From Cyathus striatus (taxonomy: Eukaryota; Basidiomycota; Agaricomycetes; Agaricales; Nidulariaceae), in contig JAOVFP010000015.1 of assembly GCA_025738555.1 (NCBI GenBank), forward strand, positions 3,348,001-3,412,000: DNA of 64,000 nucleotides, in the 5' to 3' direction. The position numbers and the translations under genes are program-made. Numbering within the stretch: position 1 is the stretch's first letter; the number at the start of each line of letters is the position of its first letter. Positions 23,901 to 34,618 of this stretch are shown here, one piece after another. Below the pieces are notes generated by a model. That model was not told where the DNA came from. It made no database searches and saw nothing but the letters and a program-made list of their open reading frames with translations.

Positions 23901-26900
23901 ATCTTGTTTAACTGTTTCAGCAAGGCTTCCATGCGATAAGATTCGGCCGTCTGATCCCATTGAAACTATAAAGCTTGCGACAGGACGTGCCATGGCTACG
24001 TTGTGAGTCTACGTAATTGTGCTTAACGATGAGTTGGAAATATAAGTAAATCTCAACTTACAACGAGTAGCACCGTACGCCCTTTAATTAAGTCTCCGGC
24101 AAAGCATTTCTCGACGATCCATTTTGCAGTGTGTACACTTAGAAAAGTAGGTCAGGTTGGCAAAAAAAAATGTTTTTCTAAAATAAAATAAAAGAGCACT
24201 TACTCCAATGCAGCCAAAACATCATCAAGAAGAAGAATCTGTGCTTGGGAGTAAACAGCCCTTGCAAGCGTGATCCTGGCCTTCTGTCCACCACTGAGAG
24301 TTAATCCTTTCTCCCCAACTTCTGTTCGGTCTCCGGCTTCGAACAATTCAAGGTCGCGGTCCAGACAGCATTGATATATAACCTTATTGTAACGACCTTC
24401 ATCGAACGGGGATCCAAACAGGATATTTTCCTATGATGAAGGAATGACTTTGAGCAATTTCGCCTTGGAAGATGCATAATGCTAACCTTAATAGTTTCAT
24501 TCTGTACCCATGATTCCTGCGCAGCATACGCAACGCCACCATAACGAGGTAAGTTGAACCATGAGTGAGGCCCAGCAGGTATGTAATGCATTTCACCTAT
24601 ATATCATCACTACAGCTGTCAAGAAGTATAGTCATAATTCACGTACCAAGCAAGGCCATGAGAAGAGAAGTCTTGCCGCATCCAGTTGGTCCCACGACAA
24701 GGTTTATTGCACCATGAGTAAATAATATTTCACCGTCTACTTTTAACAAGAACTTTCGCTTCGAAGGAGTAAGAGTTCCATCTGCATCGCTTGACCAGAC
24801 GAAAGTCGCATCCCGGAAACCTATCTCACTGTTGTTCGGAAGGGATTCATACATAAATGGATCCAACGTATCCTTTTTTGAGAAGGAATCTAAAAGTTCT
24901 GTCTATGAGAGAGACATGGTTAATATCAGTAAAAATAAATTGCAATATAGAAAACATACATTACGAAGGAAATCACTTATTCGATCCAATGACACTTTTC
25001 CTGTGACAGCTTGTCCAACAAAGAAGAATACCATGTGCAATTGATCACGCAACATGTCGAAAACTGACATGGAGCTGAACACGATCGATGCACTCAGCTC
25101 GCGCTTCATAACAACCGTCTATCAAGTATATGAGTTTATGAAACATAAAGAAATAGCAGCTGGAGTTTGGACTAACACTGCCATCTCGTCAGTGGTGTCT
25201 AAAGAAGGATGAATGGATAATTCTTACAAAGTGGAATAAGTTGTCAACATAACGCAAATAGGAATGATGAAACTAGGCGGAGGTGAGACATCAGAGTTTT
25301 AAAAATGACCAATGTACTCACTTTAAAACTCCATTAGCAAGATCAAGCATTTGTCGTCTCCAAATCCAAAGCAGTTCTTCCTGTCTCTTATCAGAGATCT
25401 TCTCATTCATCTTGCTTTCCCAGCCAAACAACTTAACCATGCGTAGAACATTCATTGCTACAGCAGCTGTTAAGTATAAAAAAGAACATGCAGAGAGGGA
25501 AAAACAGACTTTCGGTCACAGTTTCTACACGTCCATCGGTTTTCTTCATTCTCTGAACTTGAACATCTTGCACGAGTTTGGCAACATAACCTGGGGCTGG
25601 GAACAGTATCAAGATAACAGCAAGGCCGACAAATGCGCTTAACATCCGTTTAGTTCATTGAACAGAGGTACTCGATATACAACCTACCTCCAACCAAGGA
25701 TAGCATATAGGAAAATTATGCAAAGGGTAATCTGTAGTGGAATGTATAACACAACTAGAAGGAAGTCCCGAGAATCCACAATGTTGCCTAAATCTGTTGT
25801 GGCAAGGTTGTTTATCTTTCCGACAAGATTGCTGGCACTGGAATGCGACTTGGGCGAGCTTTGCGGCTTTCCATCATCGCTAGCTGACTTGATACTAGGC
25901 GATCCTGTTTGAACGATAGTAGATTCTGTAGCTCCGTGAGAGTGAAGAGTGTCTTCTTCGCTAGTTGAGCCATCGCCTTGATTTTCAGATAAAGAGACAG
26001 AATCAGGTGTCGTAGCTTCAGAAACAGTACTTCGGACAGTATCAGATGATTCCGACGTTGTTTCGGCTTTCATTCGAATGCGCAAAGAATGCTCAAAGAT
26101 AAGCTGTGTGATGATCCCTTCCGTCCGCACCATAGTACCAGTCTAGCCGTTCGTTAGCCATGCATGTATGTTAGTAGCACTCCACATACCGCAACGAATA
26201 TGTACCACTGCCAAGTAACTGAGGAAACGGTTGGCCCGAGGAAAAGGCTGAGGATCCATAACCAAGGTCTTATTGTTGTGCCAGCACCGCCAGTCTCAAG
26301 GTATCTGAATGCAACACACAAATTTAAAAATTCAATCGTGCTGGCATGAATATGCTTACTTCAACAATCGATTGATTCCAAGGGGTGAGGCGAAGCTCGA
26401 AAACACTTGGATAGTGAGCATTAAACCTAACATTATATATTCCCGACGAAAGACGCGCATAATCCCAAAGAAAATATGACGACGGCTGGCACCGGAGAAA
26501 GTGTCCAGGTGCTAAATATATAAGTATGCAAAAGTTGAGAGATTTAAGCTGCTATTCACCGGAAAACTTCTGGCCACAAGGTTCTGAGCATAATCATAGT
26601 CTGCCAATGGAGGCAGTTGATCGTACGCCAAATGAGGAACCCTGTACGCCAGAAAAACAATGGGGTCCAGGAATGAATATACAGCTAAAGAAAACAACGG
26701 GGCGGTCTGTTCGGGATTAGGGATATCCATCGGGTTCTGAGCAGCGAAGTTATTGGTAACGATAGTGAGTATGGCAGGACAGTATGTTGGAACATACCTT
26801 AGGGTCAACTGGTACATATTGTCGAGGTATGAAGAGTGGAACAACAACCGCTCCAAAAAGAGTGCTACCACCTTGCCCCATAGAAGCCACCCTCCGACCG

Positions 26901-27689
26901 GTCCAAGGACACCTTGTTGAATGTTGCAAAAGGGAATATGTTGCGATAAAAGTAAACCACAAATGTAGCAAGCAAGAGAACATTAAGATGTCGAATGGCC
27001 ACTTTACTCCATCGGGGCTTCGAAGCTACTGATACCAGAGCTAGAAGTAATGCATATAACTAAGATGCGATTGGTAAGTCCAGAACTACAGTACAAATGA
27101 TTCGACAGTAACATACATATGTCAAGCACAGGGCTAAATCCACCCATTCCCCAGAGGACAGTGCAGGACCACGCTGTCCGGAACGTTTATGCTTCTTCGT
27201 CCAACTCGACAAAAATGCGGGCGTCGAGTGATGACGTTCATCGGCTGTGTCGTCAATGATTGCGGAAGTGATCGAAAAGCCTAAGAGAACAAGGCAAGAT
27301 AGGAAGCGAACCATTCTAAAGGCGAAGATAGTTTTGCCACCATGGAGTTTAATATGTCGGTCGACATCGGACGCCAAACTTTGAGAGCTTGTTGCAGTGT
27401 TGGTGTCCGTGCCACTTTCCGACTCATGAGGAGAGGACGCCCGTGAAAATATGCGTGTAAAAAACTTCTGCACAGGACCTGACGAGAGAATGAGGTGGAT
27501 TAGGAGTATGACCACAGAGGCAAGTGTGGCATAAAATGGAATAAGAAGGGAGTTGGCCCAAATTCTGTTTGAAAATGAGCAATATTTCTGGGTACACAGG
27601 AATAGTACGCACACTTCCTTGGGAGGTTTTAAGAGAGTGAACAGCGGGTGCAAAGGAACTTGAGCGTGGCCAGTCATACTGGACGCCAT
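20993..27689 (-). CDS. ABCC-type multidrug-resistance-like ABC transporter
   Basis: Full-length ABC exporter of the fungal YBT1/NFT1-like ABCC group, expected in the vacuolar or plasma membrane and moving conjugates or metabolites. It starts at 27689 ([20 protein letters not shown]); an N-terminal hydrophobic region precedes TMD1. NBD1 has Walker [11 protein letters not shown]-loop [13 protein letters not shown], signature [15 protein letters not shown], Walker [13 protein letters not shown] (Asp in place of the catalytic Glu) and VTHNVAM. TMD2 follows ([18 protein letters not shown]). NBD2 has [37 protein letters not shown] with the catalytic Glu, and IAHRLHT. One degenerate and one canonical ATP site is the ABCC norm. 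The gene is cut into many small exons, one only 20 nt long. The first-exon start is less certain than the rest. Confidence 0.9.
23689..23708 (-). other. 20-nt microexon of the ABC transporter
   Basis: Read on the minus strand it encodes HVGWEA plus split codons and joins NBD1's tail to TMD2 as [19 protein letters not shown]. It has AG before and GT after, and the frame requires it. Confidence 0.8.
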
Positions 27690-28575
27690 TGTGAGTGAAG
27701 GTTGGACTCCAACTTGGCAAGCAAGAAGTGCGCAGTAGAGAGAAGGAGGGAGAGATAGGAAAACAAGGGGGTGGTACGTAAGGGTTTGTAAAGGGATGGG
27801 ATGATGGTGACAATGAAGCGGACAATTGATCCAAGTTGATCCACGAAATACGAACCCATGTGCTCGCGCGATCGACTATTAATAGCCAGGTTCAGTGAAT
27901 GTAGGTGAGTGTGGACTCGTATGGACTACTCCTCCTTGCAGCCTGGCATTGGACAAATGCACATCTGTCCTGTATCCCGTCCACGACCTGCCATCGCCCC
28001 TCATATACATATACGACTCATGCACTACTCTTTTATCACCAAGCTTCGACTGTTCACGCTGCTCCCATGCGTCGGGATTGATTATCAGTCAGTTGACCCT
28101 GAGCTTCGGTTCCGCCCTTTGGGCCATGTGCATTCATGGCTGGAATCACGAGTAATAATACGCAAGGATATGTAGCAGGGATGTCCCTTGTTGATTGTTA
28201 TTCAAGCGCTCTGACAACGCTGGAACTTCACTATAGTGTAGCTTCAACCTGCTTCAACTTGGAAGGAATTGCGGTGTGACTGTGAAGTGTGACATGTGAC
28301 AACTGATGGTTGAAAGTTGAGGAGCGTGATGTGACATAATGGTCCAAATATGGACGAGATTCCAAACATACTGCCAATTGCGGAGGTGCTGAGGGCACAG
28401 TGCACTGGCAGGCGAGTTAGTTGCAAGCACGCCGAAGAGCCTACAGGTCCCACATCCACTCATATCCCTCACAATATCACGCCCACTACATCTCCCCGAT
28501 ACCCTGTCCTTCCATCTACTGCTGCGACCCTTATCACTCTAGTGATTCTAGTCCACATCTTTCTCCCCAATCGCA
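27690..28575. other. Divergent promoter region ABC transporter/RGD1
   Basis: An 886-bp gap between two divergent genes. It holds no convincing gene; open frames here are short and overlap the RGD1 start. A cluster of TGTGAC hexamers lies at 28275-28335 and is listed separately. Confidence 0.55.
28275..28335 (+). promoter_or_regulatory. Cluster of four TGTGAC motifs upstream of RGD1
   Basis: TGTGAC occurs at 28275-28280, 28288-28293, 28295-28300 and 28330-28335, about 240-300 bp before the RGD1 start. The last copy continues as TGTGACATAA, which also occurs before the GYF-protein gene. A binding-site role is inference. Confidence 0.4.
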
Positions 28576-31563
28576 ATGGACCCCCCTCAGTCCTCCAGAC
28601 CCTCCTTCTCCGAGGGCGCCGTCAGTTCTGCTCAAGGGCCTATCCCCCTCTTTGACACCCAGCTGCGCTTTCTGAATGATTCTTATCTCGTATTCTTTCA
28701 GGAACGGTGCGTAATCCAGTCGCTGCGTCCCATCGTTCATTGATCATGCTTGCACTAGGAAACGAATAGAGGATAATTAGTGAGTCTTCCTTAAACTCAT
28801 CGCCGAAGTGCTTTTTGAACACTGCCAATGTCAGTGTCGATTCCCTTCGAAAGCTTTACAAGAGGATGAAGTCCGTAGACGCGTCGCTCGATGAGCGGAG
28901 TGAATTGAGCACAACGAGAAGCGCTTGGAGTGAGGTTCTTGAAAATGTCGACCGAGGTTAGTCTTCACATCTTGATTTTCTGGCCCCGATTTATGTCTCC
29001 ATCAGAGGCTCAGACTAGAAACGCATTCTGTGCTACACTTACCACCGATGTCATCAATCCCCTCACGGCCTTGAAGGTTCGTTTGAGTCGCCTTTATAGA
29101 ATATTTGAACCACTATAACTGTCAGGTTCTTACCAGGAAACACAAGAACGCACTCGTAAACGCATTAAGGAAGACCTTAAAGAATCAGGGGCAGCCTATA
29201 ACGAGTATGCAGAAACTATGCTACCTAAGCTCAAGTCGAAGTATACCAAGAAATTTCAAGATGTTGAAGTATACCTTCCTTTTTAATGCCTCTAGTGGAT
29301 ATATATACTTATACACAGATGTAGGAACAAAAGAAAGCTGCTGCTGCACAACCAAGTCCTGTTCCATCGTCTTCCACCGCCACACAGGACAATCACAACT
29401 ATCCCGGCCTCGGTGTATCTAGACCAAGTCCTTCAAACCCAACACGTCCTGTTGTTACAGCGCCTCAGCCGCTTCGGGCCCTGGACAGGCGTCCTTCATC
29501 TGGTAGCGCTCCCGGCGTTCGAAACCGTTCGCCATCGTCTTCAACGGCGTTCTCTGATTTAGCCCATCAAGGTTCGTGTATGTTGCCATACTCATAACGC
29601 CACTTTTCACACAGTATTCAGGAAAAAAGCAGCTCAATCAGTTAATCGGGTTTCTTGATAAGAGTGGCTCTGTGAAAGATTCTCTTGGGGGTCGCGAGAA
29701 CCAGGCTCTTCGCACAGTACGAGCCAAAAGAGATGCAGATGAAGCTGGTATGATCTTCCTTTTGCTTTTTATAAAGTACTTACTTGGCTAGACCGAGAAT
29801 ATCGGAAGGGTGTCCATTGGCTCGAAACACTCAGATTGCGGAGAACAAAAATTCTCGAGAGTGGATACAAGGTAGGAAATCTGACTACTTCTGTATATAA
29901 ACGAGTTAAGAAACAATCCAGAGCTTGGAAATGTTTGTTGTGGAATCATCCCAAACTGTTAGGAAATCGCTTGAAAAATATACTGACAATATGATGTTGG
30001 TCATTCCTTCAACGTATATTTTATTGGACTAATGTCCAGGTGTATTCAGTGCTACTAGCACCACACAAACTCAGCTAGCCTCCCACGCCAGATCTGTTGT
30101 CGATAAGATTTCTCCAGAGAAAGATGTTGCCAGACTGAAGGACCATATACCTCGCTCGCTTGCTTCCGCAATCCCTGATCCCATTTTATACCAGCATGGC
30201 CAAGTGGGGTCATGCAATGATCTTATATTTGGCTTTAGCTTGGTGGACTACGCTACCTCTAAAGGATTGCAAGAAGGCGATATACCCAAGATCATTAGAA
30301 TTTGTATTGAAGAGATCGATAAACGAGGGTTGGACAGTGAGGGGATATACAGGGTAAGGTTACTGTTACGACAATGTATTGCATTGACATATAAATCCTT
30401 TTTAAGGTTTCTGGAAGGCACGCTGTTGTGCAAGCAGTTAGTTCTCTGTCCTTATTAACGGAAATAATAGCTGATATCCTTTTGGTAGTTGCAACACGCA
30501 ATCGAGAAAGATGAAGACAAATTCCAATTTGATCCACGAAAAGATGATGTATATGCTGTTGCGTCTTTGCTTAAGGTATGGTGACTAATCCAGCTGCTGG
30601 GTTGTTCACAGAACTGACCGGCGTCAGCTGTATCTGCGGGAACTACCAGAACCTGTTTTCAAGTTCCCGCTTCAAGATCGTATCCAACATAGCGAGAATC
30701 TGGGTATATCCTGGCACTTTTATAATACTCTGTAGCTAACGTCTTTGTTAGGCGAGCATTCAACAAATAACTTCTTGCTGCTGCGTTCGAAGATGAGAAG
30801 ACTTCCAGCTGTTCACCAAGCAACTCTGAAAGCAGCTGTAGAGCATTTATGGCGAGTAGCAGCTCACAGCGAGAGAAACAAAATGGATCCGAAGAATCTT
30901 GCCATTGTGTTTGGAGGTGTGATTTTCGGGGAAGATGAAATGCCCAAGGGTGGCGAAGCACTTTTGTCTGTTCAATCTCACAAGGTTATTATTCCGCATT
31001 TATGATTATCAACCAGATCTAATGTCTTTATATAGGATTCTCTTATGGAAGATCTCATTATAAATGCACAAGTTCTTTTTGATGATAATACCGGACAACA
31101 TTCGCCCCCTTTGCCACCGACACCAGTTGGTGAACCCATTCCAGCAATTACTTACGGCTCCAAAACCACCAAAGTTTCTTCCTTACCCCCGCCTCCCAGT
31201 GATTCTGTATCATTTCCTACTTCTGTAGATTTTACTCCTCGTCTTCCTGCACGACCTGCTGGAAGTATTCATCCTTCATCGCGTATTCAATCTCCGACTG
31301 CAAGGCGTTTTGACCTTGCTCCGCCTTCTGGTCAGGAAGCTTCAGTTGCTGACGCACCCCTGCCTCCTTCTCCTTCAACCTCATCCATCGTATTGGAAAC
31401 TGGTTCCTTTCTCACGGATGACTCAGAACATTCATTACTTCCCGAAGCGTTCCCAATCCATAGTCGCACTGTTTCACACTCCTCTCAGACTCAGTTTATT
31501 CCTCCGAATGAAAACGCAAAGCCACCGCTTAGTGAAGCCTTTCCTTCTAGGACAGGCGGATGA
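28576..31563 (+). CDS. RGD1: F-BAR and RhoGAP domain protein
   Basis: GTPase-activating protein for Rho-type GTPases (Rho3/Rho4 in yeast Rgd1), linking membrane curvature to actin and polarity. The F-BAR domain fills roughly the first 260 residues: FDTQLRFLNDSYLVFFQERK, RIEDNYVESLLKL and WSEVLENVDREAQ, and resumes around KKQLNQLIGFLDKS to YREYRKGVHWLETLR after a Ser/Pro insert. The RhoGAP domain follows LIFGFSLVDYATSKG, with the arginine finger in SEGIYRVSGRH, then YLRELPEPVFKFPLQD and MDPKNLAIVFGGVIF. A Pro/Ser-rich tail with PPLPPTP and PSPP-type motifs could bind SH3 domains, such as that of the nearby SYLF-SH3 protein (inference). Start and stop are well supported; about ten short introns. 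Confidence 0.92.
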
Positions 31564-31652
31564 CTTCTTCATACTTGTATGATACTCGTACATCCAATTA
31601 GCATTATATGTATGAACTAGCAATAAATTTTGTACACTACATTCAAATCAGG

Positions 31653-34335
31653 TTAAGGAGTATTATTCCAAAACTGTGAAATTGCCTCCTCCGAGTCCAT
31701 CTCTTCTTCGATTGACACACCTTGCTTCTTTGCGATACATTCAGAGTGCCAAGCTACGACACGGACATGAGGTCTAATACTGTAACGCTCGTAAGTATAT
31801 CTTGCAACGCGATCAGACAAGGCATCGTACGTTGATGGGTCGAATTTGGTTAATTCAAGCCCTTCCAATGAAGTTGCTCTAGATAGGGCAACATACGCTA
31901 TCCGAAGGGATTTAATTTGGGTTCAACATCTGGGCCGAAACACTAACCTTGTCCGCTTTCAAATGCTCTTGATAAATCGACCTTAACGCGACTCAACGTT
32001 TGTCCTTGAGATTTATGAATTGATAATGCCCATGCAAGTATTAAAGGCACCTGTATTCGAAGCGCTTCGACATTTCCCATGAAACCCTGAACTGAAAATG
32101 GCATCGCAGAGCAAAGGAGAGTTGAACCGTTCGGAAACTGTACTAGAGGCCATTTTTCGTGTTTCTCAAAGACACGGCTATCATCAAAAGATCTGGGCTC
32201 AGAAGGGACCTTGGGGACTTTATCCTCTGGCCCTCCCCCCGTGTCTCCACTGCGGCTGTTAGGGTCAACAATTCGTATGGAACGTTCAATAGCTTCACGG
32301 TGAGTTAGAAACTCAATAACTTTTCCTATGCTACCATTCACAAGAGCCCCAGGTTCAATATTCTATCTTTGAATTAGCAGGCCATTTTTATTTTACTTCA
32401 GAAAGGATTTTCTTACAACGATCAACATGACTTGCGCTCCGACCTAAATAGTTAATTCAATACACTGCAGCTATTTATAGATGAAATTAACCTTTAGCGC
32501 GATTGTCGACGGAGCAATCAAACGGTCCAAAAGAGTTTCAGCAGCGGCTTTGGATATAGGTTCCCGGTATACATCCCACCCTGCGGAATCCATGGAGTTA
32601 TACGTCATTGCATCGCCTTCAAGATCATTTAAATGTTCATTATTGCACTCTTCAACTTGATTCCTCCGAGGAAATCTATTGAAAAAAAAGAATGAATGAG
32701 AACTGCAAAGCAATAAGACATAAGGAGTTCACATACAATTGGGTTGGCTCAATTCCATCATCATAATGAAGGGGCCGCACCAACGAATCTAGGATATGGA
32801 TGTGCTGACTTGTCAAATTTCCATGTCGAATAGATGTTAGAAGAGATACAAAGGCTTTAAAACGGATAAAGAATGTAATTGAGTGGTGTCACATCAGCAA
32901 TATCAAAATAAACGCCGCACTGTCGTCTTTCTGTCTGAAAACCTGGTTGAGGAAAACTGGCCTTGAGATACATTTTGGCCAGGACTCAGCATCGAATGCA
33001 AATGTAGAAGGCATTTGATGGTTGTGGCTTTTATCGGGTACCGGTGGTAGTTGGAAAAAGTCCCCGCAGAGAATCAACTGATTACTTCTGAGGAAGAACT
33101 GTATACGCCAATGAGAATATATATACCTGAATACCTCCGAACGGTCTCTCATTATCTCGAACGACTCGTCCAATATTTTCCTATGCTGAGTTATATCGTA
33201 GTTCGAACATAAATTACAGAGACACTTACTAGTTTGTCAAATAGTATCCCGTCCAGCATTGATACTAAGTTATTAGAGTCCTAACGAATATTTCGTGAGT
33301 TAATGACAGGTACTCACTTTCATCTATTACAAGGACGTTTGTTTCCAACCACCGTTTGCGCAGCTTCTTTGATGCGATAATTCTTTCAGCAAGCACCTCG
33401 ACCTTTTCTTTTCCCAGCCCAATGCCGGCCCACGAATGAATGGTGGATCCTCCGATGTTGATTCCAGCGATACCTGTAGGGGCTGTGACAGCTACACAAC
33501 CTTTTTTACTGTTTCTGAGATGATAGATAATCTCCCGTAGAAGAACAGACTTCCCGGTACCTTGGAAAACGTTAGTTTCATACCATCACTTATACGATTA
33601 GTATGAGTACCAGCTGGCCCGGTGAAGAAAACGTTATATCCAGTATCTACCATATTAAGTACCGCTAATTGTTCTCCAGATAGTTTCACCCCGACTTGCA
33701 TACCGTGAACTTCCTTAGCTCTAGGTCGAGCAGGAACAAGCTTAGTAGAAAGAGTTGTTACATGGACATTTGGCGGGTGCACATCATGTGAATGTAGTGA
33801 TTCGCATTGTATTCCGATGTCTACATATCTTGAACTTTTCTGTAGGTTGTCGTGCCGTGAATTAGATGGATAGCTTGAACTTCGAGGGGAACGCGGCGTT
33901 GAACCTGACGATACCAAGCTTGGACCTGCTAGATATTCATAAGTATATGGTTAATATTGGTTATATAACCCATATGGGGAATGGTCCTGACGAGATTCAA
34001 TTATCGGTGTTAATGTCCTGGAATCCAGCCATCGCTGGGCATCTTGATATGTGTTAAAGGATTTCCCACTTGCTGCGATATGATATGTGGTCTTCAGAAA
34101 TGTCACCATTCTGGTCAGATGCACAGCGAAAATTAATACAGTAAAAGCAGAAAGCGTACCGCGTTTAGGTACTGGGACCCGGATTCCATTACGATAGAAA
34201 TTCAAGACACCTATAAGTATGACAAGAAAAGAGTAGTGTTATAGTGCACTTTACCTCGTGCAAATTAGTATATATTTTTGAGCCATCCCTGCCATTTATT
34301 ACAGCATAATATTTTGCAGAAACTTCCTTTGGCAT
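31653..34335 (-). CDS. PIF1: PIF1-family helicase with degenerate N-terminal hybrid-binding domain (copy A)
   Basis: 5'-3' DNA helicase of the PIF1 family. It starts at 34335; exons 34255-34335, a 12-nt microexon 34160-34171, and an exon from 34091 downward restore an RNase H1-type hybrid-binding (viroplasmin-like) domain: [42 protein letters not shown]. The Trp and Cys usual in that domain are Leu and Tyr. A polar linker follows, then the helicase: Q-motif LSGEQLAVL, Walker [31 protein letters not shown], Walker B VIDE with [38 protein letters not shown] and [22 protein letters not shown]. All motifs look intact. It stands head-to-head with a paralog starting at 34619. Confidence 0.87.
34160..34171 (-). 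other. 12-nt microexon of PIF1 copy A
   Basis: Minus-strand codons for YLNA, preceded by AG (34172-34173) and followed by GT (34158-34159). It sits exactly where copy B has its own 12-nt microexon, and including it makes the two domains align without gaps. Confidence 0.65.
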
Positions 34336-34380
34336 AATAAATCAAAATGGAATGCTTGAAAGGTTGTGGAAAGGTATAAA

Positions 34381-34386
34381 ACGCGT
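34381..34386. promoter_or_regulatory. ACGCGT (MluI cell-cycle box), PIF1 copy A side
   Basis: Perfect palindromic MCB core, 45 bp upstream of the copy A start codon. In yeasts this element binds MBF and drives G1/S transcription of replication genes; function here is inference. Confidence 0.5.
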
Positions 34387-34394
34387 GCATACTA

Positions 34395-34415
34395 ACCGGT
34401 CAACTACCGGCCGGT
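34395..34415. promoter_or_regulatory. ACCGGT palindromes in the shared PIF1 promoter
   Basis: ACCGGT (34395-34400) followed after 5 bp by the 10-bp palindrome ACCGGCCGGT (34406-34415). Likely a protein-binding or structural element; the factor is unknown. Confidence 0.4.
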
Positions 34416-34607
34416 CGGCGGTAGGGCGCAGACTCAGTAGCCTACCGCGGCGAGTCCGACTTCATCTTCAACTTCCATGTGCTTGCTTTAACAGTGCACA
34501 TAGTACTAAGTCCAACAGAAAGTAAGTACTTGCGAAAGTGATGCTATGCCTGTTATTTTAGGTTAACATATACCTGTACAATTATGAAGCCAATCGACAG
34601 CCGTAGA

Positions 34608-34613
34608 ACGCGT
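34608..34613. promoter_or_regulatory. ACGCGT (MluI cell-cycle box), PIF1 copy B side
   Basis: Second MCB core in the same 283-bp divergent promoter, five bases before the copy B ATG. Its position may place it in the 5' leader, which weakens but does not exclude a promoter role. Confidence 0.4.
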
Positions 34614-34618
34614 ATTCC

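Noticed and set aside
7674..27689. A secondary-metabolite cluster (oxygenase, glycosyltransferase, ABC transporter)
   Set aside because: The glycosyltransferase is ATG26, the intervening genes are housekeeping, and there is no synthase or cyclase. The P450 at 57.4 kb is ERG5.
28350..28675. Plus-strand frames upstream of and overlapping the RGD1 start
   Set aside because: They run out of frame with the F-BAR coding sequence, which starts at 28576 with clear family motifs.
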